DNA of 64,000 nt from Cylindrodendrum hubeiense (taxonomy: Eukaryota; Ascomycota; Sordariomycetes; Hypocreales; Nectriaceae): positions 23,965 through 87,964 of the forward strand of contig JAANBB010000137.1 in NCBI GenBank assembly GCA_014621425.1. The letters run 5' to 3'. Shown piece after piece: positions 1 through 12,318 of this stretch; the stretch's first letter is position 1; each line of letters starts with the position of its first letter. The notes beneath the pieces were generated by a model. It worked only from the letters and a program-made list of their open reading frames with translations, was not told the origin of the DNA and made no database searches. The position numbers were made by a program, and so were the translations under genes.

Positions 1-714
1 CTAAAAGTCCTCGCCTTGGGGAGATTTGTGTTTAGTCATGAGTGGCAGATTGACTGGTTTGGATCTCTGGGTCTCCAGGAGTTCTACCTCGATGATTGTG
101 CTGTTCTACACCAAGCTGTACAAGTGGTTGTGGATCAGAGCAGGAGTATCGTGGGCCAGGATGCTCATGGAAAAAAGATCATTGTCTCAAACGCAGGGTA
201 CTATGATGCAGAACTCGATATCAATGTTATTTCTCCGGGGCGTATACGATGGCACAACCTCCTATGCCACTGGCGCGATTCAATGTCGAAATTGAGAGTC
301 TTCAAGATGGGCCACGGAGAACGGGCTCGTCCTCGTCCAACCCGCTATGACGAATTCTTTCCCGACCTTTTCCTTAGTGATAACGCGTTCCGAAACTTTG
401 ATTGCCCTCCTCCCAATGCTACAGGGTATGACATGTTCAGGAAAGGTACGGGTATGTCTCAATCCCGTGAGAAGCAACTGGCCTACGTCTTCTACAGCGG
501 CAACGAGTGGGAAGGAAACTTCGACACTTATATGGAAACGAGAAACTATTTTCTGGAAACGGAGGGAGAGGATACGGTCCGGTCGATGTATGAAGGACGC
601 AGGGACTGGAGTCTCGAGGACGGCCTCATTGCTAAGGATGGGATGGCATTGAACCTTTTCATATCCACGCTTGAGGCAAGGCAGATTAGTATGGCTTCAC
701 AAAGTCCGCACTAA
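1..714 (+). CDS. 3' part of an unrecognised protein
   Basis: The frame is open from the first base to TAA at 712-714 (237 codons), and the codons just inside the left edge contain no ATG, so the true start lies outside the window. The product is hydrophilic, rich in aromatic and acidic residues, with no signal peptide, membrane segment or repeat. I do not recognise a family; motifs such as DCPPPNATGYDMF and FYSGNEWEGNFDTYMETRNYF could be used as search seeds. An undetected intron is possible. The length of the open frame and the balanced composition support a real terminal exon, but the function is unknown. Confidence 0.55.
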   Translation, partial: LKVLALGRFVFSHEWQIDWFGSLGLQEFYLDDCAVLHQAVQVVVDQSRSIVGQDAHGKKIIVSNAGYYDAELDINVISPGRIRWHNLLCHWRDSMSKLRVFKMGHGERARPRPTRYDEFFPDLFLSDNAFRNFDCPPPNATGYDMFRKGTGMSQSREKQLAYVFYSGNEWEGNFDTYMETRNYFLETEGEDTVRSMYEGRRDWSLEDGLIAKDGMALNLFISTLEARQISMASQSPH

Positions 715-2228
715 TAAATGAGATGACGAGCCATAGCATAAAAGCAAATGATCTAATATTCAAGTTCATCTGGTAGGTGAAGTCATTCTAAGCGGTCAAT
801 GAATCTTTTCCCCACCCCAAGAAGAAGTTCCGCTTCCCCCCAGCTCAATTAGTCCCATTGAGTGTCAATGAGCCCAGAATTAGCTTGGCATACATTTAGT
901 CAGCCTGGCCTCTCATCCTCGGTCACCATTGCAGGCTTTGCTAGGCCAGTTGTTTCCTCCTAGAGCTTTCGAAATATTTAGGACCCCTTTTAGGAGTCAC
1001 TGTCATGAGGCTTGAAGCTATTACAGTGCTCAGACTTCGTCGCTGCCTATGTGCGATGCATAAAATCATTTTCATCCAGACAAATGCTTTTAGGTCCAGA
1101 TGCGAGTAGTTGGGGTATCTGTCACAGTCCGTGGCTGTCATCGCTAGGAGTTGGGGGTAAGCTTGGCAGTGAGACTCTCCCCACACATACGCGTCCCATG
1201 GGAGAATGACGTGCTGCAGATCTTCATACCCCCGGCTTCAACTACCATACGGAGCCTCAGTCACATTTTTACCGGGATATCCTTGCACAGACGTTTCCTA
1301 GATTTCCCTCACCAGAATCCCATCTTTCTCATACCTAAGGAGAGAACCCGTCACCGGATGATTGGTTGGCTGGACAGGTGATTTCCCTGCTTGCCGTTGC
1401 TGCATGTGTGCATACGTATGTAGGAGGGGTATATGTGCGATATACGGCGGTGTGCGTGAGTTGGTGGGGCGGGAATATTCCTTGTGTAGTGGTGATGTCC
1501 ACGCAAGCTGGAGGCTGGCTTGCAAGAGGGGCCTATTGTGGGAATGCATGCAGTGAAAAAGGGATCTGCAAGGCTATACGCGGGAATACGGGCAGTTGGG
1601 CCGTGGTGTTATGTGGAATGTGGAATATTGCGTAGGATGACGTGTTTTGGTGAGAATCAATATGCAAAGACATGGATGGGGGTTTGTATCCTGTTCTCGC
1701 CCCTGTGTGGCGTTGTGACTACGAATCTCCCATAGCCGAGGACCTGACTACCTTGCATCTGCAGTGCTTACCGAGTCATTTATCAACAGATGGGTTGAAA
1801 GGCTGCTTTCTTCCACCTATGGGTCTAGATTCTCGCCGTATTTAACTTGATTCGAAATGTCGCTTTTGTTATTGTGCTCCACATCTAAGAATAGCGGAAA
1901 ACTATGCATGAGAGAGCAAGGAAAAAAGGAAAAAAGGAAAAAAGGAAAAAAGGAAAAAAGCTAAGCTACAGACAGAATGCGTCACGGAAATAGCACGGCT
2001 CGTCACTACAGAGCCGTCGGACCCGACGACACGTAAGCAGTCGAATTCTACCAACAGACTGAATCGAAAACAACAAGCACGGAGCTTACGAAAAGCTCAC
2101 AGTAAATTAAGATAAAATTTTGTACTAAATAGTTGACAAGCTTATGTGCGTGCACAGGACAGTCGCCTGTAAGAAGAACAATCACCCCATGAGTCCATTG
2201 CCTCGGTTGCCCCATTAGAAGTGTCGCG
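715..2228. other. spacer, no gene seen
   Basis: About 1.5 kb between the 3' ends of two convergent genes. Frames are short (under 92 codons) and none looks coding. The only clear structure is the 8-bp tandem repeat at 1920-1959. Confidence 0.6.
1920..1959. repeat. 8-bp tandem repeat, five copies
   Basis: Five perfect copies of the purine unit GGAAAAAA follow one another. This is an ordinary short tandem repeat in a spacer, likely to vary in length between isolates. Confidence 0.9.
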
Positions 2229-4071
2229 TCAAGTACACGTCCCGTAATCCGACTGGCAGCCGGTGCCACAATTAGCAGCAGCACTGCCGCTGTAGAGGTG
2301 AATCCAATGGTCAGTTTGCGCTCTGTTTAGTTGGTTCGTTGGGATAGGGGGCGGGGGGCGATCGCGATTCAAGCCACAATCGATAGTGCTTACCAGTAGC
2401 CATATTGAGAGCAGCAGGTTTTAGTGCCATAGTTGGCACATGTAGTTTTGTACGTGGCACCGCAGAGCCCGTTGGTAGTGTCGGTGATGTTACCCGAGCT
2501 TGAGTTGCACTCGCCAAAGTCGACATCGCAGCCAGTTCCGCAATACGTGTCGGTGCTGCCACTAAAATGAGTGAAGCGCAAACGTCAGCAAAGAAAATTT
2601 CACAACTCAGTAATGAAACCCATAGTTCGAGTCTAGGGTGTAATTGGAGGCGCAAAGGTAGAAACAGAGTATAATAGAGGGGTGGGGAAAAGATGCACTA
2701 CACCGTGCTCCCGACAAACTTACCAGTAGCCGTAGTAGGAACAGCAGTTGCCGAATGCAGATCCCTTGCAGGTATATCCCGTGCTGCCACCGCACTCTTG
2801 GTTTGGCGAAATGGTGACACCGCTGGACGCTGTGGCAGAGCTGGAAGTTCCGGTGCTGGTAGACGAGGTTTTCACCTTAGTAGTGCTGGTGCTGGTCTGG
2901 GCGGCAGTCGAAGTGCAACCGGCAGTCGAAGTGCACTCAGTATCTGTAGCACTCCGGTACCAGTTCTCTTCGGGATCTCCAAGACAAGCCCCAACAGTGA
3001 CAATCTTGTAGCCACGGTCCTGAGCTGTTGTAATCATATACGCCGTCAGATTCGTAACAGTCTGCTCGTGCACATCATGCGCCAAGATAATGTAGCCATT
3101 GCCGGAAGGAGTGTCTGAGAGACCAGCTGAGAACCTGTCTTTGGACGCCTGGATCAGATCAGGAGAGTCATTCTCATAATCCTTAGTATCGAGATTAGTG
3201 GTGATGATATGGTAGCCAAGGTCGCCCATGGTACTTAGGCAGCCCGTACTGGAGCTGCAGTCCAGGTACGGGGGACGCATATACGTAGGAAACCACCCGA
3301 AGAGGTTGCGGAAGGCCATCTCATTATAGATCATCTCAGTATTTTGGATGGTGCTATTAATCGTGTCTTGGTCCCGGTGCGTCCAGGTGTGACTAGCCAA
3401 TTGATGGCCGGCAGAATACATGCGTTGCAACAAGTCGGGCCATGCCAAGGATGAGTCGTCAATGTGACCCTTGCCTAGGTTGTTGCCGGTGATGAAGAAA
3501 GTGCCCTTAACATCATACTCATCGAGGACATCCATGATCTCGCTAGTCCAAGTATACGGGCCATCATCAAAAGCCAGCGCAAGCGTGCCAGACTCGGTGC
3601 ATCCGGTAATAATCGAGCCTTTTGATATTGTTAATAGTCTGAAAGAGGGTGCGATAGCATTGAGTTCAAAAACACACCATAGGGAACGCTGCCGATCTTG
3701 GGACGAGCAATGCTCTCTGTGCTCGATCCGCTAGGGCGAGAGCTAGGTTCGCGTGTTAGTCACGGGTACGATCAAATCCCCAGGCATACTTACAAGGTAT
3801 CACAGGAGTCGGAGTAATCCAACTGGCAGCTAGATCCATCGCAATAGTCCTCGGTAGTGCCACACCAATTGCTTTCCGAGCAGCAGGAACCGGGGGCGCA
3901 GGATCCGTACCCTTCGCCACAATCGGTGCCTTTCTCGCGCGCGTGCAGCGGAGCGTTTCTCGGCAAGATAAAATCAACATCCACAGCGCGAGCTGGGTGG
4001 GCCATGCATGCCTTGAACAAAAATGAAGCGAAAAAGGTCGACGTGACGGCCTTCATCTTGATTGAAGTCAT
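2229..4071 (-). CDS. secreted polysaccharide (chitin) deacetylase with three CBM18 modules
   Basis: Five exons (4071-3794, 3742-3678, 3618-2724, 2561-2394, 2289-2229) give 488 aa; all junctions are GT..AG and phases close. Order: signal peptide (about 1-27), Cys-rich CBM18 chitin-binding module (51-90), NodB deacetylase domain, Ser/Thr linker (about 350-385), then two more CBM18 modules to the C-terminus. NodB motifs are visible: FDDGP (131-135, metal-binding and catalytic Asp), H-TWT-H (191-195, metal ligands), RPPY (229-232) and LAHDVH (His295). It should act outside the cell, removing acetyl groups from chitin or chitin oligomers in the own or a foreign wall. The last two introns interrupt the same Cys codon of the two C-terminal CBM18 modules. 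A TATA-like TATAAG lies about 75 bp upstream (4145-4150). Substrate preference cannot be read from sequence. Confidence 0.9.
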
Positions 4072-5179
4072 CTTGCAAGGTCAAGAAACGAATGACGGAA
4101 CGAGTGTAGAGGAGAACCCTGGCAAGGTCAGGGGGAGGAATGAGCTTATATTTGTAGTTTAGTAGGATAGTATGCATCAAAACACTTCCTAGGCTGTAGC
4201 GAAACAAAGTCTCCGGGGAGCTTATGATCCGCTTAGCGAGCTTGAATATTGGACAAGGAATCACCAGGGCTTCCTCTGTGTTGGCCTCTGGGATCAGCAC
4301 TTGAGGCCCCCCAGAAGCGGGTCTGGGGTGCCAATACGGGAAATACGGGCGCTAGTGCCTACCAGAGCTACCGGAGACATGCAGCTGTCCCGGTCCTGAG
4401 TTCCTAGGTGAGGTGCCGAGTTCCGTTTTGAGCTTGAGTAAGCTCATCACATCATTCAGGTGGATTTAGCCGCGAGTTTTATTGATTTATGCTTGCTCTG
4501 CCATTGGCAGCCTTGAATAAACTCTCCGGGGAATTTGCAACTGGGGTAGGTTTGGTCCCGGCTCTCACATAATACTCAGGCTTTAACTGGCAGTATTAAT
4601 CGGACGCAGACGAAACAACGCCCGCCCCACCGCTTCTTCTTCCTTCTTTTTTGCGGCAGCAAGCTGAACCTGTGTCGGGGGAATATCGGACCCGATACGA
4701 AGTCCAGCATGCACTGGTGGACAGGGGATCCTGCAGTCAGATCGTGCAGCATGCCCTTGCATGGGGAATGGCACCTTTCTACCACCCTCATTCGATGCCC
4801 CGGCACGAACGACCCGAACGACGTGATCAGATCAATTAATACCAGCCACACGGTGCCTTGAATTATCGAAAAGAGAGAAGAAAAAAGAACAAGAAAAAAG
4901 ACTGTCCAACCAGAGCGATGGTGGCAGCAAGCTATCGATTTGGCGTTCGGTGGATGCGTGGATTGTTTAGCGCTATTGTGTGACGAGACGCCCCATGATT
5001 GACCTATTTTTCGCCTGGGTGAGTATACTCCTCTTCCACCGTGCCCAACAAAATTTGAGGGTACGGTGGAAACGGCACGACTAGCTAATAGCCCTGCACA
5101 TGACACATATCTGAATCGAAAAAAAAAACCCAAGTTTCAAGTCTCGTCTAGATTATAGTCCTCGAAACTGTGAAAATCC
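4072..5179. other. spacer holding the promoter of the deacetylase gene
   Basis: Upstream region of the minus-strand deacetylase and 3' flank of the HET gene. A minus-strand frame of 185 codons (4576-5133) was judged spurious. Purine and A-runs occur at 4870-4905 and 5119-5130. Confidence 0.5.
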
Positions 5180-7270
5180 CTAGATGAGAGCAACTTCCTC
5201 CCGCCTCTTGTGAATGTCTGCCGTCCATTTTGCCACCTGCTCCGGCGTTGCCACCGGCTCGTTTGATGATCTCAAGTGTATATAACCAACACGTTCGTAA
5301 AACTGGCCTTTGGGGCGAAGGACCAGACCGTATAGGCTGATACCTGTTTTGGTTCGCCTATCTTGGACACCTTGCGACAATATGAGGACAAGAAGACACC
5401 CCAGCGGTTCTGGAGTCAGCTCGGGCAGATCGAATTGGAGATTGACGGTCAGACCCCACGTGCCCGCGATCAGTCCGGATGTATAATAGAATTCCTGGCG
5501 CAGTAGCTTTTGCTTGCCTAGTTCTATCGACAACAAGGGTGCCTCCACACGAAGGGCCCATTTCGATGGGTCTTTAGGGTCCATTAAGCCCCCTGCTGAT
5601 GGAAAGCCATGGTTGGTACACCGAACCAAAGATTCAGCGGGGGAGTCGAATCCCACCGGTAGTTTGGCAACGTGGGAAGCCCAAGACCAAGTTGGAAAGT
5701 ACGGGAGTCTTTTGCTACCCGGTAAGTCTGATTTAGGTAGCCATAGCAGCCCGTGGGCGATATGGGATCGAAATACACCAGCAAAGTATTCGCCGCCGTG
5801 AAGTGTGGCAAGTCGGGTTGCAAGGCTTTGAATTGCCATGAGGCGATCTGTGTCATATGTGAAACTCAAAAAGCTGTAAATTTGTGCAAGACGTGTCCAT
5901 GAAGTTCCCATCGCGTCGTCTGCTGTTTGCTGGAAAAGGTGGTGCTCGTCCCGAGGAAGAATTGGCACCGGCCTCATGGTACTTTCCTCAGGATCAAACT
6001 CTGAAGCCTCTGACATACTGTGACACTGCCAAAAGAGGGAATTCGTCGACCAGTGGAGAGTACGGGGGGAAAGAAGCCGCTCCTGGAAGCACCAGCCCCT
6101 AGTCAATAGAGGCTGCTTTTGGAACTCGCCAATGAAGTCGATTTTGGGGATTGGAAGATGGAGGTATTCAGCCCGGCCACTATCGAATGCCATGGGGCAG
6201 TTCGAGAGTGAATATTTTTGAGCCAGCCGCTCTGTAAAGATCCCTTGGTCGCTATCCGAGGCACCCAGGGCGGATATCAGGCAATGTGCATTCGAGTAAT
6301 ATGAGGCCATCATAGGTGCCTCCAGGTTCCAATCATCAAGGTATTTGTCCGCATCGTGAGGCTGAACGATACATATAGCATCAACCCAAAGATAGCGAAG
6401 ACCCATCAGCCGAGTAAGTGTGATGGCGTCTTGAATAGTCTTCGGAAGTCCTTCTTTGTTGATTTTCTGTCGTCGTTCCTTCAGAGTTGCCCTTGTGGTT
6501 TTCGCCGGCTCGTTCCCCCGACCCCAACAATAGCTAAGGGCAAGATACTTTGGCTTCGGATTCCTTGGGAGTTCATCTTGAGTGACAACTAGCCGGAGTG
6601 GTTCTGTGCGACCATCTCCGACGTCGACTAATCGGGTTGGCAGGAAAAAGGTTTCGTCCTCCTTCAGCTTTTCTGTGGCACAATTTCCATGGCGACCACG
6701 CTGGTTGAGGCAATCGTCCAGCCAGGGGTGGATTCGCTCCCGAGTGAGACTTTTAATATCATGATCAAGGGTTTCTGGCGCAAGGCCTACTTCTTATCAG
6801 CTCCAGATTTCACATAACATAGGGGTTGGGTCAATACGTTTGACGATAGCTGTGGGCGCAGCTAGTAATCTCGAAATACTTGATTTCGAAATGTCGAGTG
6901 TGAATGACAACTTGCCAACATAAAAGAAGTATGCCGGGGCTATGCTTCCAGGCATAAAATGAAGGCTACACTGGCCGTCTTTTAGCCCATCTAGTTTATC
7001 TATGTGGTGGATTAAGCGAGCTCGAAAGTTGCGACAAAGGTTACAGCCAGAAGCTGCTGACTTCTCCAGCGCCGCAAACGAATCGTGATGCTGAATCCTG
7101 ATACCCTTTTTATCTAGCTGCCATTCATTATGCTCCCAGGGAATGCTGCGGCACTTTTGGCATCTCCACTCTGCCGTGGGAGTGTTGTGGTCGTTGGTAG
7201 TCATGTTGAAATTGAGGATTCTGTGCTGGAGCTGCTCAGTCTGAATATTGAGGCTTTTTAGTAAGCTCAC
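5180..7270 (-). CDS. HET-domain (heterokaryon incompatibility) protein
   Basis: Two exons (7270-6838 and 6786-5180) around a 51-nt intron give 679 aa. The HET domain begins at about 225 with the hallmark LALSYCWG (226-233) and continues with LPKTIQDAI, LRYLWVDAICIVQ and an SNAHCLISALGASDSDQGIF stretch. The N-terminus carries two CxxC pairs (CQKC, CNLC), usual in this family. A C-terminal half rich in Trp follows, also usual (RGWCFQERLLSPRTL; FPTWSWASH). HET proteins are linked to non-self recognition and cell death in filamentous ascomycetes. A second in-frame ATG (codon 23, position 7204) is an alternative start. Frame is intact with no internal stop. The trigger and partner are unknown. Confidence 0.88.
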
Positions 7271-7904
7271 GGTGTCGAAATGGGCGGTCGACTAGGGCAG
7301 AACTATCAAACAGATGAGTGCTACCTCTAGTGTTACATCTGTTGATGGAGATCTATGATAGAAGCTCTTGATATCCAGCCGACTATATGTCTAAGAGGCA
7401 GTATTTAGGTAGGATGACGGCTGTAACCGAAGTTGCACTTGGAGGCAGCCGACTGTATCACGTGACGGGTCCGGGGACCCGGATCTGGACCGTAATCAGA
7501 GAGCCGGAAGAACCAGCTGTCTCAGATACAGGAAGAGCGAGGAAACACTGACTGATGGGAAAGGCAACAGAAATACGGTTCAGATACGAAATGCAGTCTT
7601 AATATGGTAGGATTACCCCGACTTATTCGTTAGGGCGGCCTCATCAGGCTAGCAACGTCTCTCTTAAATTTGCCCAATGCTCAGAATGTGACATTTGCAT
7701 ACCTTTCTCATAGGGTCAGCAATGTTATTCAGAAGAAAATTCAAGAAAATTCCGCGGCGCTCCCTACTTTACTTAACAGGTGCTGTGTAGATAAGCTTTC
7801 AGCCAGGAGCTGCAAATAAGTCATACAAGGTGACATTCATCTCTAGGGTACAAAGGTCTTAATATTAGAACTAAACCTAAGTATGTCTAACTATACTACC
7901 CTTC
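7271..7904. other. spacer, no gene seen
   Basis: Promoter side of the HET gene and 3' flank of the cell-surface gene. No reading frame or repeat of note. Confidence 0.5.
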
Positions 7905-9958
7905 TTAAAGCACGAATAGGCAAGCAATAATGATCATAGCACTGCCGATCAAAGTAGTAAACGACTTCTGGGTGGCCGCACTAACCGGAACTTCGTAAAC
8001 TTGCGAAGGAGTGGCAGTAGTGTTTCTCGCCTGGGTGAAGGCAGGCTTAGTCGCCTCGGTAACTGCCTCAGGAACTGTAGTACTATAGACGGTAGCTTCG
8101 ACAGAGCTGGCCGCGCTGCAGGAGGCTGTAGCTGTTGCGGTTCGAGTGACCACCTTGGTAAGAGGAACGTGTACGAAGATGGTTGTGGTCTTTTCGGCAG
8201 GCGGCGAACGGTCTGCGGGGGGCACAAAGGTGTTGACGATGGGGGTAGGGCAAGCTGGGGCCGTAGTTCCATCGGTGATGGTAAGCTTCTTGGAGACTCT
8301 CGATGTCGTGGCGATAACCGGGATGGTCTGGATCTCTGTGACCGGGCAGACGGTAGTATAAACCTCGACCTCCTTGGTGACGACAATCTCCTGTCTCCAG
8401 CTTGCCGGGCAGTTGATGACGGAAGCGGCACAACTGGTAACGGTGTAGATTTTGGTAGAGTAGACGGTCGATGTGTGCATGCCCGAGAGATCGGTTGTAG
8501 AGTTGCCGTATTTCACAGACAAGGTGCTCGGCTTCCTGATTTTGCTGTAGCTGGTAGTGCTCTGCTGGACGCTAGTGGTCACTGCATCTATGGTAGATGC
8601 ATCGATGGGTGGCGCTCCGGTGACCATGACAATAGGAGTGATTGTTGATGTCGCCTCGCGTGTAATGGGGTCAGCTCCACTAACCATGACAATGGGCGTA
8701 ATTGTTGACGTGATGGGATCCGCACCGCTAACCATGAAAGTTGGTATCACTGATGTCTCGGCAATCACCTCAATAGCCGACGTTGTCTCAACGAGGGCTG
8801 TGGTGGAAATAGACTGCCAGCACTGAGTGCCCAGGGCCAGACTGTAGAATGTTGATGAAGCGACGGGTGCCTCTCCAAGCAGAGTACCATCGCTGAGAAT
8901 TCCAGCTTGGGCGTATACTCCAGCATTGATATCAAGCCATTCTGTCGTCTCGAGGCCACACGTTTCAGTAGCGTCAAACTGGAGGATAATCTCAGGGATG
9001 TTGAGGTAGACTCCCACTTCGATTTCAGCTCCGAGGTCGATGATGTCGATTTCGATTTTGGCACCGAGCTCCGCACGCAGACGAAGGGCAGCTGTGATGG
9101 TGGCAGATCCGGATTGAAGCGTCCAGGGAATATCAACGAACGTTGCTCCGTCGCTTTATAATAGTCAGTAAGAGTCAATAGAGGGTAGGGTCTGACCTAC
9201 AAGTTCTTGTCCAGGATGTCACCAGTGAGATCGAGTGAAAGAAACGAGCCATCTGGAATTGTATACTCAAAGCCTCCGTGGACGTCAATGGCATCGCTGA
9301 CATCCACAACAAGGTCCACATAGATTAAAAGACCAATACTGAAAAAGTCAACCTGGAAATGTTATCAGCGCGTGTACAACATGGTCTCGATGGATATCAA
9401 ACTGACATCGATACCAGTAGCACCATTCGAACTCCAAATATTGTAGGTGTAGGTGCCGTCCCCTTCAACAAGGAAGTCCAGGTCAAAGTGAATTGAGGTA
9501 TCCGAAAATGTGATGTTGACGACGGAGTCGAGGTAGTTCAAGATACTTGCAGCTTCGAACGAAGGCGAAATGGTTGAGTAGGCCTCACAGTCGACACAAA
9601 AAAGTGAAAAGTCGATTTCCGATCCGTCGTCGAGAGGAAGGGGACTGATGGTCGAACGTTAGTAACATGTCGAGTGGGGAGGAGGGGCTTCGTACATGTC
9701 AAAGACATAATCGTTCACTATGGAGAAGGAGAAAGAACTCGGGTCAAATAGGCCTCTGGTAACAAGACCCGAAGATGAATCCCTGCGAAGTTCACGCGGT
9801 GTAAGACCGTACTTGAGGGAAAGGGGTGAAAGAGCGAGATCGTCGCCCGTCAGCGGGTTACGAGGCACGATGTGTGTAACGTCGGATGCCTGAATGAGGC
9901 TGGCAGCTGCAGTGGAAGCCAAGGCGGCCCACAGGCTGATAAAAGAGTGACAACGCAT
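7905..9958 (-). CDS. secreted Thr/Ser-rich cell-surface protein, probably GPI-anchored
   Basis: Four exons (9958-9696, 9644-9407, 9352-9201, 9153-7905) separated by introns of 51, 54 and 47 nt give 633 aa with closed phases. The protein starts with a signal peptide (about 1-20), followed by a folded extracellular part of about 300 residues with Asp-rich beta-type segments. Then comes a long Thr/Ser/Val-rich stalk with three imperfect repeats around MVSGADPIT, and finally a hydrophobic C-terminus of GPI-signal type (TLIGSAMIIIACLFVL). I know no functional assignment for this architecture; cell-wall structure or adhesion is the natural guess. The antisense and shifted frames over the stalk are composition artefacts. 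Confidence 0.8.
8608..8742 (-). repeat. three imperfect in-gene repeats in the stalk
   Basis: Three copies of a 36- to 50-bp coding unit encode variants of MVSGADPIT / MVTGAPPID with a TSTITPIV spacer. They lie inside the Thr/Ser-rich stalk of the cell-surface gene, where repeat-number variation is common in fungal wall proteins. Confidence 0.7.
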
Positions 9959-12318
9959 AGTGAAGCAAACAAGTGAGTGAATGAGCTGAAAATCGGCTTC
10001 AAGAATGAATGACTGACTGACTGTAACGAAGGCGACATCGTCAAGTTGAACCGCAGCGGATGGGGGCTATAAGTGTTTACGCAGAATGGAGCGTGGGACA
10101 GCTAGTTACGCACGTCCAACAGATAACTAAGACTAGAAGAACCCCTGCATGCAACCGCACATCCGGCCTGACGAATGTGGAAGCACTGGAAGGCAGAATG
10201 AGGGTCGCATTAAAAGCCAACACGGTCCTCGCCTGATTTGCCAGTCAGACCCACAGATTCAACAGGAGGGGCACAGCACACCAGTAAGCCCCAACTTATC
10301 TGACGGAGAGGCCATTATCAGTAAGGCTGAAACTACCAAAAGTAATTCTTGGGAGCAGGCTTCATTTGGATAAAAATAGGATTGCTTTTGATGGGCCAGA
10401 GGGCTTTATTGTTCTCCAAGTATGCTGCGTACTCACTCGAAGACTTTTTGGCAATAGTATGTCATAATATTGAGCTATCATATTCAAATACTTATTCTCT
10501 AAGGCCTGATTGTCACTCTACATAAGATCTTCAATAATTGACGCTGTTCTCGTTATCATTGGTGTACACCACAACGCTGCCGGATTCGTTGCTTCACCAA
10601 AAAGTCCAATTTTAAAGTTGACCGAACAGAACCAACCAGACTGGGACGCTGTAGAAAAGAGCCTGATTGGCGAACCCCCGCTATACCAACGGCCAACAAT
10701 GGCTGCCCTGAGGACCCTTCCGCTAGTCCACTGCGGCTGAGGGATGGACCGTTGGGTTACAGCGGAGCTGTCTTCATCCCACCACCCACCGTTGCCAATG
10801 TCCGAAGCCCTTTCGTACTGGTGCGGACTCCGTGCCATTGCATCAACCCAATTTGCCTCGTGGCAGCTGCTCCTGCGTAGTTCAGCCAATGAGTCGCCAA
10901 CTAAAGTCGCCCGAGACGCATCGTGAAGGAGGCGACTGTTTCGAAGGATCGATGACAGCAGACGGTCATTGGTGAGGGAACGAATGGCGCGCCAAATCTC
11001 CCACACAGATCAGGGGCTGGCGTGCGGTGTGCGACGTGCCCATCGCAACGTCCAGGCACCTGAGGCTCAGCCATCTAGATCAGGTTGGACAATTGATTGC
11101 AAAGACCTATGTCAGCCTCGTTACTGCAGCGCGCAGTATCGAACCCGTCGCAGTGGTGGCCGGATTGGGAAGCGCTTGAGCACAGGCAGTGTCAAGGGTC
11201 TGATGCTTCGTCCTCGACCTGGCCAGTCAGCCTTCTGTACGTTTCAGGTCCCGGGCTGCTTAGGCCTAGGGGGCCCTTGGCCTAGCCTTGTGAAGGGCGA
11301 CCGCACTCCCGTTTATTACCGGGCGGAGGCGCCGATTTGACAAGGCGCAAACCGTGGTTCGCTCGTGGGGTCGCGGAGGGACGAAGAGGCCTGTGCCTGC
11401 AACCATTCGGCCGGTGAAATGAGATGCGCAAGGGTATTAAAATGACAAGGCGTTCTAGAATGTAATCAACCCGCCAACGGTGGGCGCAGCAACATCGCGC
11501 ATTGAGGCTCTCGATCGCATCTAGTGATTGATTACGGGAATGAGTGAACAGGTGAACAAGTGAATCACGGCGGGTCATTTCTACGCGGAGTGCGAAGTAG
11601 ACGCTCTGAACGTTGGCCCATCAGCACCTTCCATTCCATCTCGTGACAATTCACAAAATATCAAGGCCATGACTGCACAAACAAACCCATGCAGATGGTA
11701 GACCCGCTATATTGGGTTAGGTATCCAAACATGCAGGTGAAGCCCATGTCTCGTCGGGGCAAAACCTCCAGCCCAGCAAGGACGTGCCCTGGCCGGGGTT
11801 CTCATCTGGATGTTGTCGTGTGGGGTCAAGCGTAGCCAGCAAGCAAAAAACGCAAGAATACCCTGCTCTAGTGTGCGATACGACCATCCTCGGGCAGAAT
11901 TCACTCATCATTTATCCACTTGTCAGTGCGAGATCGCCCAATGAAGCCCCCACATATTCATCCTGGGAGTCCGTAATGGGGTGTTATTGCCATTCTGCCC
12001 TGCCCACAGACGCCTTGAGACCCGCCTAACTCCACTGATAGACTGGGCGCCAAACGATCAAGGTGGCAGTGTGATACCAGGATGTAGCCGTGAAGAGAAA
12101 TGAACCTTAAGCACTTTAAAATGTGGATTATCTGGGTATCGTGTAGTTGACCCCTGGTATCGTTATAGCCCACGAGATGCGGCCCAACCGAGAGGATATA
12201 GAAAGGAAGGGGGCCCTCGATTCTGAACGCTTGATCATCTCCGGTCTGAGTTAACTTTAACAGACCTAATCACTTGGTCAACGAGTCAAACATAGCGGCT
12301 TGCTCTATCCCGATCACC
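9959..12318. other. 2.4-kb spacer between divergent surface-protein genes
   Basis: Promoter region for the minus-strand wall protein and the plus-strand membrane protein. It contains a 162-codon minus-strand frame (10518-11006) and a 123-codon plus-strand frame (10969-11340) that show no family resemblance and are within what chance gives in a window this size. Nothing else was recognised. Confidence 0.45.

Noticed and set aside
4576..5133. 185-codon minus-strand frame upstream of the deacetylase gene
   Set aside because: Low-complexity basic end and no recognisable domain; lies in a promoter region. A real orphan gene cannot be fully excluded.
10518..11006. 162-codon minus-strand open frame in a spacer
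   Set aside because: No domain, odd composition and no splice partner; one or two frames of this length are expected by chance in 64 kb over six frames.
11126..11150. GGGTTCGAT-like string suggesting a tRNA B box on the minus strand
   Set aside because: No T-stem pairing and no acceptor or anticodon arm could be drawn around it.
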